A DNA stretch of 35,566 nt. It comes from DATEEG01 sp035525055. Its GTDB lineage: Bacteria > Actinomycetota > Acidimicrobiia > Spongiisociales > ZC4RG35. The stretch covers positions 1-35,566 of the forward strand of contig DATLEZ010000151.1 in assembly GCA_035525055.1 (NCBI GenBank), written 5' to 3'. Made by a program: the position numbers and the translations under genes. Positions 15,931 through 22,984 of the stretch are shown piece after piece; the first letter of the stretch is position 1; each line of letters opens with the position of its first letter. The notes under the pieces are model-generated. The model had not been told where the DNA came from and ran no database searches. It saw nothing but the letters and a program-made list of their open reading frames with translations.

Positions 15931-16724
15931 TGAAGAGACTGAAGCGAGTTTTCCTCCCCGCTTATCTCGGCTTCGGCCTTTTGTATCTGTTTCTGCCGGT
16001 CCTCGTTGTGATCGCGTTTTCGTTCAACGACAATCAGGGTCGATTCAATGTCCAGTGGCAGGGATTCTCTTTCAAGCACTGGGCCAACGCCTTCGCAATT
16101 CCCGAGATACCGAGGGCGCTGGCGGTGAGCCTCCTGATTGCGTTTCTGGCCTCTGCCCTGGCCACGTTCCTGGGGACGCTCATCGCGTTGGCCCTGGCCC
16201 GGTACAACTTCAAGGGCCGCTCCGCCACCAATATCCTGCTTTTCTTCCCGATGGCCACACCCGAAGTTGTGATGGGGTCTTCCTTGCTGGGGCTCTTCGT
16301 CGTCACTCAGACCCGGCCCGGGTTCGTCACGATATTGCTGGCCCACATCGTGTTCATTATGTCGTACGCCGTGGCAACGGTGCGCGCCCGCATAGTGGGC
16401 TTCGATCGGCACCTCGAGGAAGCAGCGATGGATCTCTATGCCAACGAGTGGTCGACCTTCCGCAAGGTCACCCTCCCAATGATCATGCCCGGAGTTTTCG
16501 CGGCCTTTTTGCTCGGGTTCGCTCTCTCGCTCGACGACTTCATCGTGACGAACTTCACGTCGGGAAGCTTGCAGACCTTCCCGACCTACGTCTGGGGTGC
16601 CGCCCGCCGTGGGATTCCGGGGCAGGTAAACGTCTTCGGCACCGGCATCTTCGTTCTGACCGTTTCGCTGATGCTGTTGTTCCTGGTGATTCAGAGGAGG
16701 CGGGAGGGTCGTCCCGCCTCCTAG
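15930..16724 (+). CDS. potC: Polyamine ABC transporter permease PotC
   Basis: Second permease subunit, 264 residues with six predicted membrane segments starting at LPAYLGFGLLYLFLPVLVVI and ending at VFVLTVS-type helix FGTGIFVLTVSLMLLFLVI. The EAA loop reads LEEAAMDLYANEWSTFRKVT, followed by LPMIMPG. SLDDFIVTNFTSG is the usual PotC/YdcV segment. The start is either ATG 15930, sharing a base with the potB stop, or GTG 15927 immediately before it. The last codons and stop are read through the right arm of a strong hairpin that probably ends the operon. Confidence 0.9.
   Translation: MKRLKRVFLPAYLGFGLLYLFLPVLVVIAFSFNDNQGRFNVQWQGFSFKHWANAFAIPEIPRALAVSLLIAFLASALATFLGTLIALALARYNFKGRSATNILLFFPMATPEVVMGSSLLGLFVVTQTRPGFVTILLAHIVFIMSYAVATVRARIVGFDRHLEEAAMDLYANEWSTFRKVTLPMIMPGVFAAFLLGFALSLDDFIVTNFTSGSLQTFPTYVWGAARRGIPGQVNVFGTGIFVLTVSLMLLFLVIQRRREGRPAS
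16695..16722. terminator. Hairpin at end of potC, probably a bidirectional terminator
   Basis: Perfect 11-bp stem AGGAGGCGGGA/TCCCGCCTCCT (16695-16705 with 16712-16722) around the 6-base loop GGGTCG. It lies within the last potC codons and 5 bases before the end of the convergent DUF4349 gene. There is no T-run on either side, so it would be a non-canonical terminator or mRNA 3'-end stabiliser. Confidence 0.55.
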
Positions 16725-16727
16725 AGA

Positions 16728-17675
16728 TCAAACCGCTGCGGGGGTCTGGGGAGTGCGCCGCTTGACGCGCTTCCAGATGAACCAGCCGACCAACGCGAGG
16801 GGGCCGACGACGATGACGAGTATCGGCAGCGTGTAGAGGCCGATGCGGATCAGACCGTCGCCAAGTCCCTGCAGGGCTTCGACCAGGTCGCGCAAGGCGC
16901 CCTTGGCCTGGGTGGCCGGCTCCCAGGCCGGATCAGTGGGAACGATGGGGGCAGAGGCGGGCAGGGGAGAGATCCCGATCTGCAGGGTTGCCAGCGAGAC
17001 GAGGTTCTCGAGCATCTGGCGACGGCCCTCCAACTGCTCGATCTCACCGCGGGTTGCTCTGATTTGATCGAACACCTGGAGCAACTTGGACGGATCGGCG
17101 TTGTTGTTGTCTCTCAACTCGGCCAGCAGTGCGAGAAGTTCCGTCTCCAGGGCGGTCAGGTTGCGGAGTTGCGCTTCGATGTCGACGAACTGGTCGGTGA
17201 CGTCCTGGCTTTGCAGTGACTCGGTGACGACTTTGTCGGCAACCGCCCTGATCTGGGTGAGGGTTGCGGTCAGGTTGTCTGCCGGAAGCCGGAGTGTGAT
17301 GGAGATGGTCGGTTGTTCGTCGTCTTCGCTGGTCTCGCCGATGCTGGTGGCGGCGACGAAGCCTCCCGAGCCCTGCACCAGGGCGATGATGCGATCGAAG
17401 GCCTCGCGGGTATCCGCAGCCTCGAGTTGCATCTGCCCGTCGTAAATCACCTTGCGGTCGTTCACCGACGGCACCCCGGTCGGGCCGGACTCCTCGTCCG
17501 CGGCCACATCTCGCTCACCATCAGCTGTTGTCTCCGACCCGGCCGCCGTTGTGGTCGGTGACGCCTCCTCCCCACCCAGGTTGGATGAGATGGTCTGGAA
17601 CCCGTCGGCTGAGGTCCCGCTGCAGGCGCCGAGCACCATCAACAGCGCCAGAAGGGCCACGATGCGTTTTTTCAC
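16728..17675 (-). CDS. DUF4349 domain lipoprotein with coiled coil
   Basis: A 315-residue probable membrane-anchored protein. It begins with a lipoprotein signal (KKRIVALLALLMVLGAC, lipobox LGAC), then a Thr/Glu-rich linker of about 60 residues, the DUF4349 domain (KVIYDGQMQLEAADTREAFD, GGFVAATSIG, ISITLRLPADNLTATLTQIR, SQDVTDQFVDIEAQLRNL), a coiled coil (about residues 175-240) and a C-terminal membrane helix (IGLYTLPILVIVVGPLALVG) followed by basic residues. GTG 17675 is chosen because GGAGGAG lies 3-4 bases before it. The family's function is unknown; it is usually described as an envelope protein. It is convergent with potC and looks unrelated to polyamines. Confidence 0.8.
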   Translation of the reverse strand: MKKRIVALLALLMVLGACSGTSADGFQTISSNLGGEEASPTTTAAGSETTADGERDVAADEESGPTGVPSVNDRKVIYDGQMQLEAADTREAFDRIIALVQGSGGFVAATSIGETSEDDEQPTISITLRLPADNLTATLTQIRAVADKVVTESLQSQDVTDQFVDIEAQLRNLTALETELLALLAELRDNNNADPSKLLQVFDQIRATRGEIEQLEGRRQMLENLVSLATLQIGISPLPASAPIVPTDPAWEPATQAKGALRDLVEALQGLGDGLIRIGLYTLPILVIVVGPLALVGWFIWKRVKRRTPQTPAAV

Positions 17676-17762
17676 GATCTCCTCCGATTTAGGTGGCGGC
17701 GTTCGCCGCCCACACCTCTTGGACGGACCCACCGACCAACCAGTTCCCCCAGGATTCCCTCG

Positions 17763-17810
17763 TTTTGGCGCGGAGTCCTGCTCCCCTGGCGTCGATCTTC
17801 CGCGCCAAAA
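17763..17810 (+). repeat. 48-bp palindromic element, copy 2
   Basis: Arms TTTTGGCGCGG / CCGCGCCAAAA (11 bp, exact) around a 26-base centre containing TGCTCCCCTGGCGTCGAT. The reverse complement of copy 3 (18758-18805) matches it at nearly every position, centre included. It lies 45 bases before the start of the nuclease-like gene, in its leader region, and is followed by CCGGG as in copy 1. Confidence 0.88.
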
Positions 17811-17854
17811 CCGGGTCTCTTCCCTTAGGCCCTTCGACGCGGCACGGTGGAGGG

Positions 17855-18838
17855 ATGAACGAGGCTCGCAGACTGATCGTGGACTTCACTGAGAAGCAGC
17901 ACGGCGTGGTCAACCGCCGCCAACTAGCCGACGGGGGCCTGACCTCAAGAGCCGTGCGTCATCAGGTCGATTCGGGGTTTATTGAGGCGTTGTCACCCCA
18001 GGTTCTCAAGCTTGCTGGCAGCCCAGTGACCGAAGCACAAGAAGCGATGTCTGGAGTCCTCGACGCTCCAAGTTCGGCATTTCTGTCACATCGATCAGCT
18101 GCCGCATGGTGGGGAATACCCGGTTTCAAGATGAAGCACCCGATCCACGTAGTGATCCCGTGGCAGGGAACCACTCGCCGGACCCGTCTCGCCGAAGTTC
18201 ACTACCACCGCGCTCTGCCGGCCGAACACCTGACCAGTCTGGGTGGGATCCCTGTGGTGTCACCGGCTTTGCTCATGTTCCTATTGGCGGGGAGCGAGAA
18301 GCCAGGACGCACCGAGCGCGCCCTCGACAACGGACTGTCGATGCGGCTTCTGACAACGCAGACCTTTCACAGCTTGCTCGGTCAGTTGCGCGCTAGCGGT
18401 CGGAACGGGATCACAGTTGCACGGCGGCTCGCGGCCGCTCGGCCGCTGGACTACGTCGCCCCACAAAGTGGGCTCGAGTCCCGCGTCGAGCGCTTAGCTC
18501 GAGATGTCGACGTCGAACTCAGGCGGCAGGTGGATGTAGGCGACGGTGAGAACTGGATCGGCCGGGTCGACTTCGAGATCGTCGGCACTACCGACATCAT
18601 CGAGGTCCTTTCAGAGAGGTACCACACCTCTCACCTCGACCGTTTGGCCGATGCTGAGCGGTTTGCCCGACTAGAAGCTTCGGGGCGCCGGCTCCTGACC
18701 ATCTGGGACCACGACGTATGGTCGAATCCGGAGACTGTTCGCCTCCAGATCCTTGCGTTTTGGCGCGGAGGATCGACACCAGGGGAGCAGAATTCCGCGC
18801 CAAAACCGGAAGAATGGGGGGACGAGCTCGGGTGCTAG
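17855..18838 (+). CDS. AbiEi-type winged-helix plus DUF559/Vsr-like nuclease-fold protein
   Basis: A 327-residue two-part protein. Residues about 5-60 (LIVDFTEKQHGVVNRRQLAD...TSRAVRHQVDSG) resemble the AbiEi_4 winged helix of type IV antitoxins. Residues about 205-295 resemble DUF559, a PD-(D/E)xK fold of the Vsr type: LESRVERLARD, then GRVDFEIVGTTDIIEVLSERYH, then RLLTIWDHDVWSNPETV. The usual DG of the core (EVDGxxYH) is replaced by EVLSERYH, so nuclease activity is uncertain. ATG 17855 has a GGAGGG site 4 bases upstream. No cognate AbiEii toxin adjoins it. Inverted 48-bp palindromes bracket the gene, and the downstream one encodes residues about 302-317, beyond the normal end of the fold. 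Its stop overlaps that of the convergent agmatinase gene. Confidence 0.7.
   Translation: MNEARRLIVDFTEKQHGVVNRRQLADGGLTSRAVRHQVDSGFIEALSPQVLKLAGSPVTEAQEAMSGVLDAPSSAFLSHRSAAAWWGIPGFKMKHPIHVVIPWQGTTRRTRLAEVHYHRALPAEHLTSLGGIPVVSPALLMFLLAGSEKPGRTERALDNGLSMRLLTTQTFHSLLGQLRASGRNGITVARRLAAARPLDYVAPQSGLESRVERLARDVDVELRRQVDVGDGENWIGRVDFEIVGTTDIIEVLSERYHTSHLDRLADAERFARLEASGRRLLTIWDHDVWSNPETVRLQILAFWRGGSTPGEQNSAPKPEEWGDELGC
18758..18805 (-). repeat. 48-bp palindromic element, copy 3 (inverted relative to copy 2)
   Basis: Same arms TTTTGGCGCGG / CCGCGCCAAAA; the centre, read on the minus strand, is TTCTGCTCCCCTGGTGTCGA, almost the same as copy 2. It lies inside the 3' end of the nuclease-like gene and supplies part of its C-terminal tail. 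Copies 2 and 3 together enclose 947 bases. Confidence 0.88.
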
Positions 18839-19851
18839 ACGCCGGCTTTGCGTTCGGCCAGGCCGTTGAGGATCTCTAGGACGACACGGTTGGCTAGATA
18901 AGACGTGATCTCGGCCGAGTCGTAGGGAGGGGAGACCTCTACAACGTCGGCCCCGATGATGTTGAGTTCCTTGCTCAACCGCCGGACCGTGTCTAGCAGT
19001 TGCCGTGAGGTCAAACCCCCGGGCTCGGGAGTGCCCGTTCCGGGGGCGAAACCGGGATCGACCACGTCAATGTCGATCGAAAGGAAGACTCCTTTGGCTC
19101 CGCCGTCGAGGGAGTAGGTGACGGCCTCGTCGACGACAGTCTTCAAGCCGCGATCCTCGATCTCGTTCATCAGGTACGAACGCATGCGCTGCTCGCGCAT
19201 CCAGGCCATCACGTCAGGCTCGGGCCAGTAGCCCCGCAGCCCGATCTGGACGAATCGGTGGCCCGGTACCGCCCCCGACTCGACCAGCCGTCGCATCGGG
19301 GTGCCGTGGCCGTACAACTGCCCGTTCTGCATCTCGCCGGTGTCGGCGTGGGCATCGAAGTGGACCAGGGCAACGTCTCCGAAGCCATGGACCCGCGCTA
19401 CCCCGGTGGCATTGGCGAAGGTGATCGTGTGGTCACCACCGAGAACGATCGGGATCTTCCCGGCCTTGGTTACCTGCTCGACCGTGTCGGTGATCCGATC
19501 GAGCGACAACTCAACCTGGCCCGGCACCACGTAGACGTCGCCGATGTCGACCACACCAAGGGCGCCAAGGGCATCGATGCCGGTGGGCAGGTGCGGGCGG
19601 TAGCCGTCCATAGCGCCGTAGTCGGCTTCCCTGATCGCCGCCGGTCCAAACCGCGCTCCGGGCCGGAAGGTTGTGCCCCAATCGAACGGGGCTCCCAGGA
19701 TGACGACATCGCCATCTCCGAGATCATCGAGGCGCCGGGCGGGCACTCCCAGAAACGATTGGCGGGAGGCAAACGACACATACTCCGACGAAGCGAACGG
19801 GATTTCGGCAGCCCGCTTTTCGTAGGGCACGTTGATCGGAGGGTCAGCCAT
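18835..19851 (-). CDS. speB: Agmatinase (ureohydrolase family)
   Basis: Dinuclear manganese enzyme hydrolysing agmatine to putrescine and urea; cytoplasmic. The 338-residue protein carries all the metal ligands of the arginase/agmatinase family: His141 in GGDHT, Asp166, His168 and Asp170 in DAHADTGE, and Asp260 and Asp262 in SIDIDVVDP. GAPFDWGTTFRPGARFGPAAIREA is the N-terminal family signature. Guanidinobutyrase and guanidinopropionase share these motifs, so agmatine is inferred from the polyamine genes around it. It lies 43 bases downstream of the aldehyde dehydrogenase on the same strand, so the pair is probably one transcript. Its TAG stop overlaps the TAG stop of the convergent nuclease-like gene (bases 18835-18838, CTAG). 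Confidence 0.85.
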   Translation of the reverse strand: MADPPINVPYEKRAAEIPFASSEYVSFASRQSFLGVPARRLDDLGDGDVVILGAPFDWGTTFRPGARFGPAAIREADYGAMDGYRPHLPTGIDALGALGVVDIGDVYVVPGQVELSLDRITDTVEQVTKAGKIPIVLGGDHTITFANATGVARVHGFGDVALVHFDAHADTGEMQNGQLYGHGTPMRRLVESGAVPGHRFVQIGLRGYWPEPDVMAWMREQRMRSYLMNEIEDRGLKTVVDEAVTYSLDGGAKGVFLSIDIDVVDPGFAPGTGTPEPGGLTSRQLLDTVRRLSKELNIIGADVVEVSPPYDSAEITSYLANRVVLEILNGLAERKAGV

Positions 19852-19894
19852 TCCGTCCAGACGCTAACTGATCGCCGAGCGACCGGGGTTCCGT

Positions 19895-21370
19895 CTAATC
19901 CTCCCGCAGGTTGAACACGACGGTCTGAAGATCCGTGAACTCTTCGATTCGCTGGCGCCCCCATCCAGTCTCAGTGCCGGCCGCGCCGCCAAACGGCTGG
20001 AACGTCTCCCAGAAGTCGGTGGAGTCGTTGACGATGACCGTGCCGCTGCGGATCCGATCTGCGTACCAGAACGCCTTGCTCAGGTCATTCGTGAACACCG
20101 CCGCTTGGAGGCCGAGGTGCGTCCGGTTGGCGATGCCCACCGCCGCCTCGTCGTTGGCGGCGGAGAGAATAGGGACGACCGGTCCGAATGACTCCTCACG
20201 AGACACTGCGGCCTCTTCCGAGACTCGATCGATCACCGTCAGCTCGTAGTAGAGGTCGGTCGGGTATCCACTCGCCCGGCCGCCACCGATCAGGACTTCG
20301 CCGCCATGCTTGACGGCATCCTCGATGTGCCGGTCCATCTTGGCGGCGGTGGGCTCGTTGTTGAGCGGCCCCATGGTGGTGTCGTCGGCGAAGGGGTCTC
20401 CAAGCCTCACAAGTCGGGCCGCCTTCAAGGTCGCCTCGACGAAGGCGTCGTGGAGCTCGTCGACCACGATCACCCGCTCCGTGGCGGTACAGACTTGCCC
20501 GGCGTTGTAATAAGCGCCGTAGACCGCGGCGGTGGCGGCAGCCTCGACGTCGGCATCAGCGGCCACGATCAGAGGCCCGTTGCCCGACATTTCCATGATC
20601 GTCCGCTTGAGACCCATCGCCGCCACGATCCGTTTGCCGGTCTCTGACGATCCGGTAAAGCTGATCCCGTCGATTCCGGGATGGGTAACGAGGTGTTCAC
20701 CCACCTCACGGTCGCCCGGGATGACCGACAGAGCGCCTTTCGGAAAGCCCGCCTCCTCGATGGCGCGGGCCGCTTCGAGCATCGCCCAGCAAGTATTAAG
20801 TGGAGGCTTGACGATCACCGCGTTGCCGGTGGCCAGACCCGGGCCAACGGTCTCCATCGGGATCATCACCGGGAAGTTCCAGGGCGTGATCGCTGCCCAG
20901 ATCCCGACCGGGCGTCTGACCGTAAACATGCGGCGGTTGCGCTCGGTGGTAGGGATCAGTTCGCCCTTCATGCGCTTGGCGTCCTCGGCGGCGATATGGA
21001 GGTACTCGCCCGATTCAGCAATGTCCTCGATCGCCTCGGCTTTGAAAGGCTTGCCTTGCTCCATGGTGAGGATGCGGGCGATGTCCTCGACCCGGTCCTG
21101 CCAGATCTCGTAGGCACGAAGGCAGAGTTCGGCACGTTCGAAAGCCGACCAGTGCCGCATCTCCTCCGTTGCGGCTCGAGCCGCGGCGACCGCTCGATCG
21201 ATGTCGTAGGTCGATGCCAGGGGAACATTTGCCAGATGCTCCCCGGTGCCTGGCGACCGCAGCTCGTAGTGTCCGTCGCCAGTCCCTTCGGTCCAGTCTC
21301 CGGCGATGAAAAGCTTGAGGTCGGTGGTCAGAAAGTCCTCCTGTTGGTGGCCGCAGACGGTATCAGCCAT
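19895..21370 (-). CDS. Aldehyde dehydrogenase, probably for 4-aminobutyraldehyde
   Basis: NAD(P)+-dependent ALDH of 491 residues (from ATG 21370). Catalytic features are ITPWNFPVMIPM (Asn), Glu260 in TIMEMSGNGP and Cys294 in YNAGQVCTATERV, with REESFGPVVPIL and QPFGGAAGTETGWGR near the end. Its place upstream of agmatinase and divergent from an aminotransferase and PuuB-like oxidase suggests oxidation of 4-aminobutyraldehyde to GABA; lactaldehyde-type relatives cannot be excluded. The start is open: ATG 21370 has no ribosome site, while CTG 21331 is preceded by GGAGG at 5 bases and falls directly before the conserved LKLFIAGDW strand. Confidence 0.82.
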   Translation of the reverse strand: MADTVCGHQQEDFLTTDLKLFIAGDWTEGTGDGHYELRSPGTGEHLANVPLASTYDIDRAVAAARAATEEMRHWSAFERAELCLRAYEIWQDRVEDIARILTMEQGKPFKAEAIEDIAESGEYLHIAAEDAKRMKGELIPTTERNRRMFTVRRPVGIWAAITPWNFPVMIPMETVGPGLATGNAVIVKPPLNTCWAMLEAARAIEEAGFPKGALSVIPGDREVGEHLVTHPGIDGISFTGSSETGKRIVAAMGLKRTIMEMSGNGPLIVAADADVEAAATAAVYGAYYNAGQVCTATERVIVVDELHDAFVEATLKAARLVRLGDPFADDTTMGPLNNEPTAAKMDRHIEDAVKHGGEVLIGGGRASGYPTDLYYELTVIDRVSEEAAVSREESFGPVVPILSAANDEAAVGIANRTHLGLQAAVFTNDLSKAFWYADRIRSGTVIVNDSTDFWETFQPFGGAAGTETGWGRQRIEEFTDLQTVVFNLRED

Positions 21371-21491
21371 AGATCGCTGGCTAGTCTCCGGCGATGGCTC
21401 ACCGAATCCGGAAGGGGTGATGGATGGAAGGATCTTCCGTCCCAACCTGCCGTCGATGAACTAATTCTCCGGCGGGACTGAGTCACCCGTT

Positions 21492-21508
21492 CCGACCCCC
21501 CGGGTCGG
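21492..21508. promoter_or_regulatory. 17-bp palindrome in divergent aldehyde dehydrogenase/aminotransferase region (site 1)
   Basis: Perfect 7-3-7 inverted repeat CCGACCC-CCC-GGGTCGG. It is one of two palindromes of equal geometry whose centres are 45 bases apart in the 261-base gap between divergent genes. A likely operator, regulator unknown. Confidence 0.4.
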
Positions 21509-21536
21509 TCCGGCGTCACGAAGCGGGATGGGCACA

Positions 21537-21553
21537 ACGGTCGCAACGACCGT
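21537..21553. promoter_or_regulatory. 17-bp palindrome in divergent aldehyde dehydrogenase/aminotransferase region (site 2)
   Basis: Perfect 7-3-7 inverted repeat ACGGTCG-CAA-CGACCGT, about 80 bases before the aminotransferase ATG. It shares the GGTCG half-site core with site 1 but in a different register. Confidence 0.4.
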
Positions 21554-21631
21554 CCGGACCCCCAGCAACTGACGACCCAAACCGGCCCCAACCAACCTTG
21601 GCCGGTCACATATCTCGGAGGACCCCATCTC

Positions 21632-22981
21632 ATGAGCATGCAAGGACCCCGCACGGCGGAGTGGTTTGAGCGCGCCCGGGCCAATCTTGTCAACGGTGTA
21701 TCCAGCGGATTTCGCTACCTCGGTGATGAGGACACCCTCGTCATCGATCGCGGCCAGGGCGGGTACGTCTGGGACATGGACGACAGGCGCTACATCGACC
21801 TGCAATGTGCCTGGGGGCCGATCATCCTCGGTCATGCCGAGCCCTTCGTCACCGAAGCCGTAGTCACCGCGGCGCGAGAGGGAACCACTTTCGCCATGAC
21901 CCAGCGACGCGAGGTTGAGGCTGCCGAGGCTGTCCTCAAGGCAATCAAGTGGGCCGATCGGATCCGCTTCACCAACACCGGCACCGAAGCCACGATGCAT
22001 GCGATCCGTTTGGCCCGCGGCTGGGGTGGGCGGGACCTGATCGTGAAGTTCGAAGGCCACTACCACGGCACCCATGACTACGTCCTCTTCACCACCGCCG
22101 GGGCACCTCCGGCCCACTTGGGCTCTCGCCTGCGCCCGATCCCGTACCAGGTGTCGTCCGGTATCCCCGACGCCATCCGTTCATTTATCCGGACTATGCC
22201 CTTCAACGACATCGAAGCTCTCCAGGATCTATTCGATGACCACGGCCACGAGATCGCCGCCGTGATCGTCGAACCGGCTTGTGGAAACGCCTTTGGAATC
22301 CTGCCCGAGCCAGGATTCCTCGATGCCATCCGCCGTCTCTGCAGTGAGTACGAGGCGGTCATGATCCTCGACGAGGTCAAAACGGGGTTCCGGTTTGGTC
22401 TCGGAGGAGGAGCCGCGACCTTCGGGGTTACGCCCGACATCGCTACCTACGCCAAGTCGTTGGGCAATGGCTTTCCTGTGGCGGCCATCGCCCTCGGCGC
22501 TGACATGGTGGAGGGATGGCAACTGGGGGGGATCGCCCAGGCCGGCACGTTCTCCGGCAATGGAATCGCCACCGCCGCGGCCATCGCAACGCTCGATCGA
22601 CTATCGACCACCGACGCCTATGACCGAATCGAGAAGGTCGGTCGTTCCTTGATGGAGGGCATCCAGCGGGTCCTGGTCGAGTACGGGGTCGAAGGCCAGG
22701 TTCTTGGTCATCCTTCGATGTTCGGAGTCTTTTTCGGTGACGGCCGTCCGACCGAATACCGCAACCTGGCCGGTCATGACGCCCGCCTCTACACGGCGAT
22801 GGTCGACGGCATGATCCGGCGTGGGGTAATGCCATGCATCGACGGCCGGGAACCGTGGTTCACATGTGCATCCCACACGATGGAGGATGTCGCCGTCATC
22901 CTCGAGGCGATGTCCGATGCCCTGGTCGAGGCACTCGCCCGGGCCGGGAGCCTTCCATCACATCTCGACGAGGCCGAGTAA
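21632..22981 (+). CDS. Class III aminotransferase, glutamate-1-semialdehyde-aminomutase-like
   Basis: PLP enzyme of 449 residues. Features are YIDLQCAWGPIILGHAEP, the phosphate-binding NTGTEATMHAIRLARGW, KFEGHYHGTHDYVL (typical of the GSA aminomutase branch), the cofactor Asp in MILDEVKTGFRFG and Schiff-base Lys275 in YAKSLGNGFPVAA. A GGAGG site lies about 10 bases before ATG 21632. It is too isolated from haem genes to be hemL and lacks the HemL context; next to a PuuB-like oxidase it more likely transaminates an amine such as putrescine or an omega-amino acid. The substrate is not visible in the sequence. The next gene begins 3 bases after its stop. Confidence 0.8.
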   Translation: MSMQGPRTAEWFERARANLVNGVSSGFRYLGDEDTLVIDRGQGGYVWDMDDRRYIDLQCAWGPIILGHAEPFVTEAVVTAAREGTTFAMTQRREVEAAEAVLKAIKWADRIRFTNTGTEATMHAIRLARGWGGRDLIVKFEGHYHGTHDYVLFTTAGAPPAHLGSRLRPIPYQVSSGIPDAIRSFIRTMPFNDIEALQDLFDDHGHEIAAVIVEPACGNAFGILPEPGFLDAIRRLCSEYEAVMILDEVKTGFRFGLGGGAATFGVTPDIATYAKSLGNGFPVAAIALGADMVEGWQLGGIAQAGTFSGNGIATAAAIATLDRLSTTDAYDRIEKVGRSLMEGIQRVLVEYGVEGQVLGHPSMFGVFFGDGRPTEYRNLAGHDARLYTAMVDGMIRRGVMPCIDGREPWFTCASHTMEDVAVILEAMSDALVEALARAGSLPSHLDEAE

Positions 22982-22984
22982 CGC

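Noticed and set aside
17763..17810. Palindromes as intrinsic terminators
   Set aside because: The T-run is 5' of the stem and the A-run 3', on both strands, the reverse of an intrinsic terminator; the centres are conserved, which a simple terminator would not need.
17855..18838. Complete type IV toxin-antitoxin (AbiE) system
   Set aside because: Only the AbiEi-like winged helix is present; no AbiEii nucleotidyltransferase toxin adjoins, and the second half is a nuclease-like fold.
21632..22981. hemL (glutamate-1-semialdehyde aminomutase)
   Set aside because: The fold and some motifs agree, but the gene is paired with a PuuB-like oxidase, divergent from an aldehyde dehydrogenase, with no haem genes nearby.
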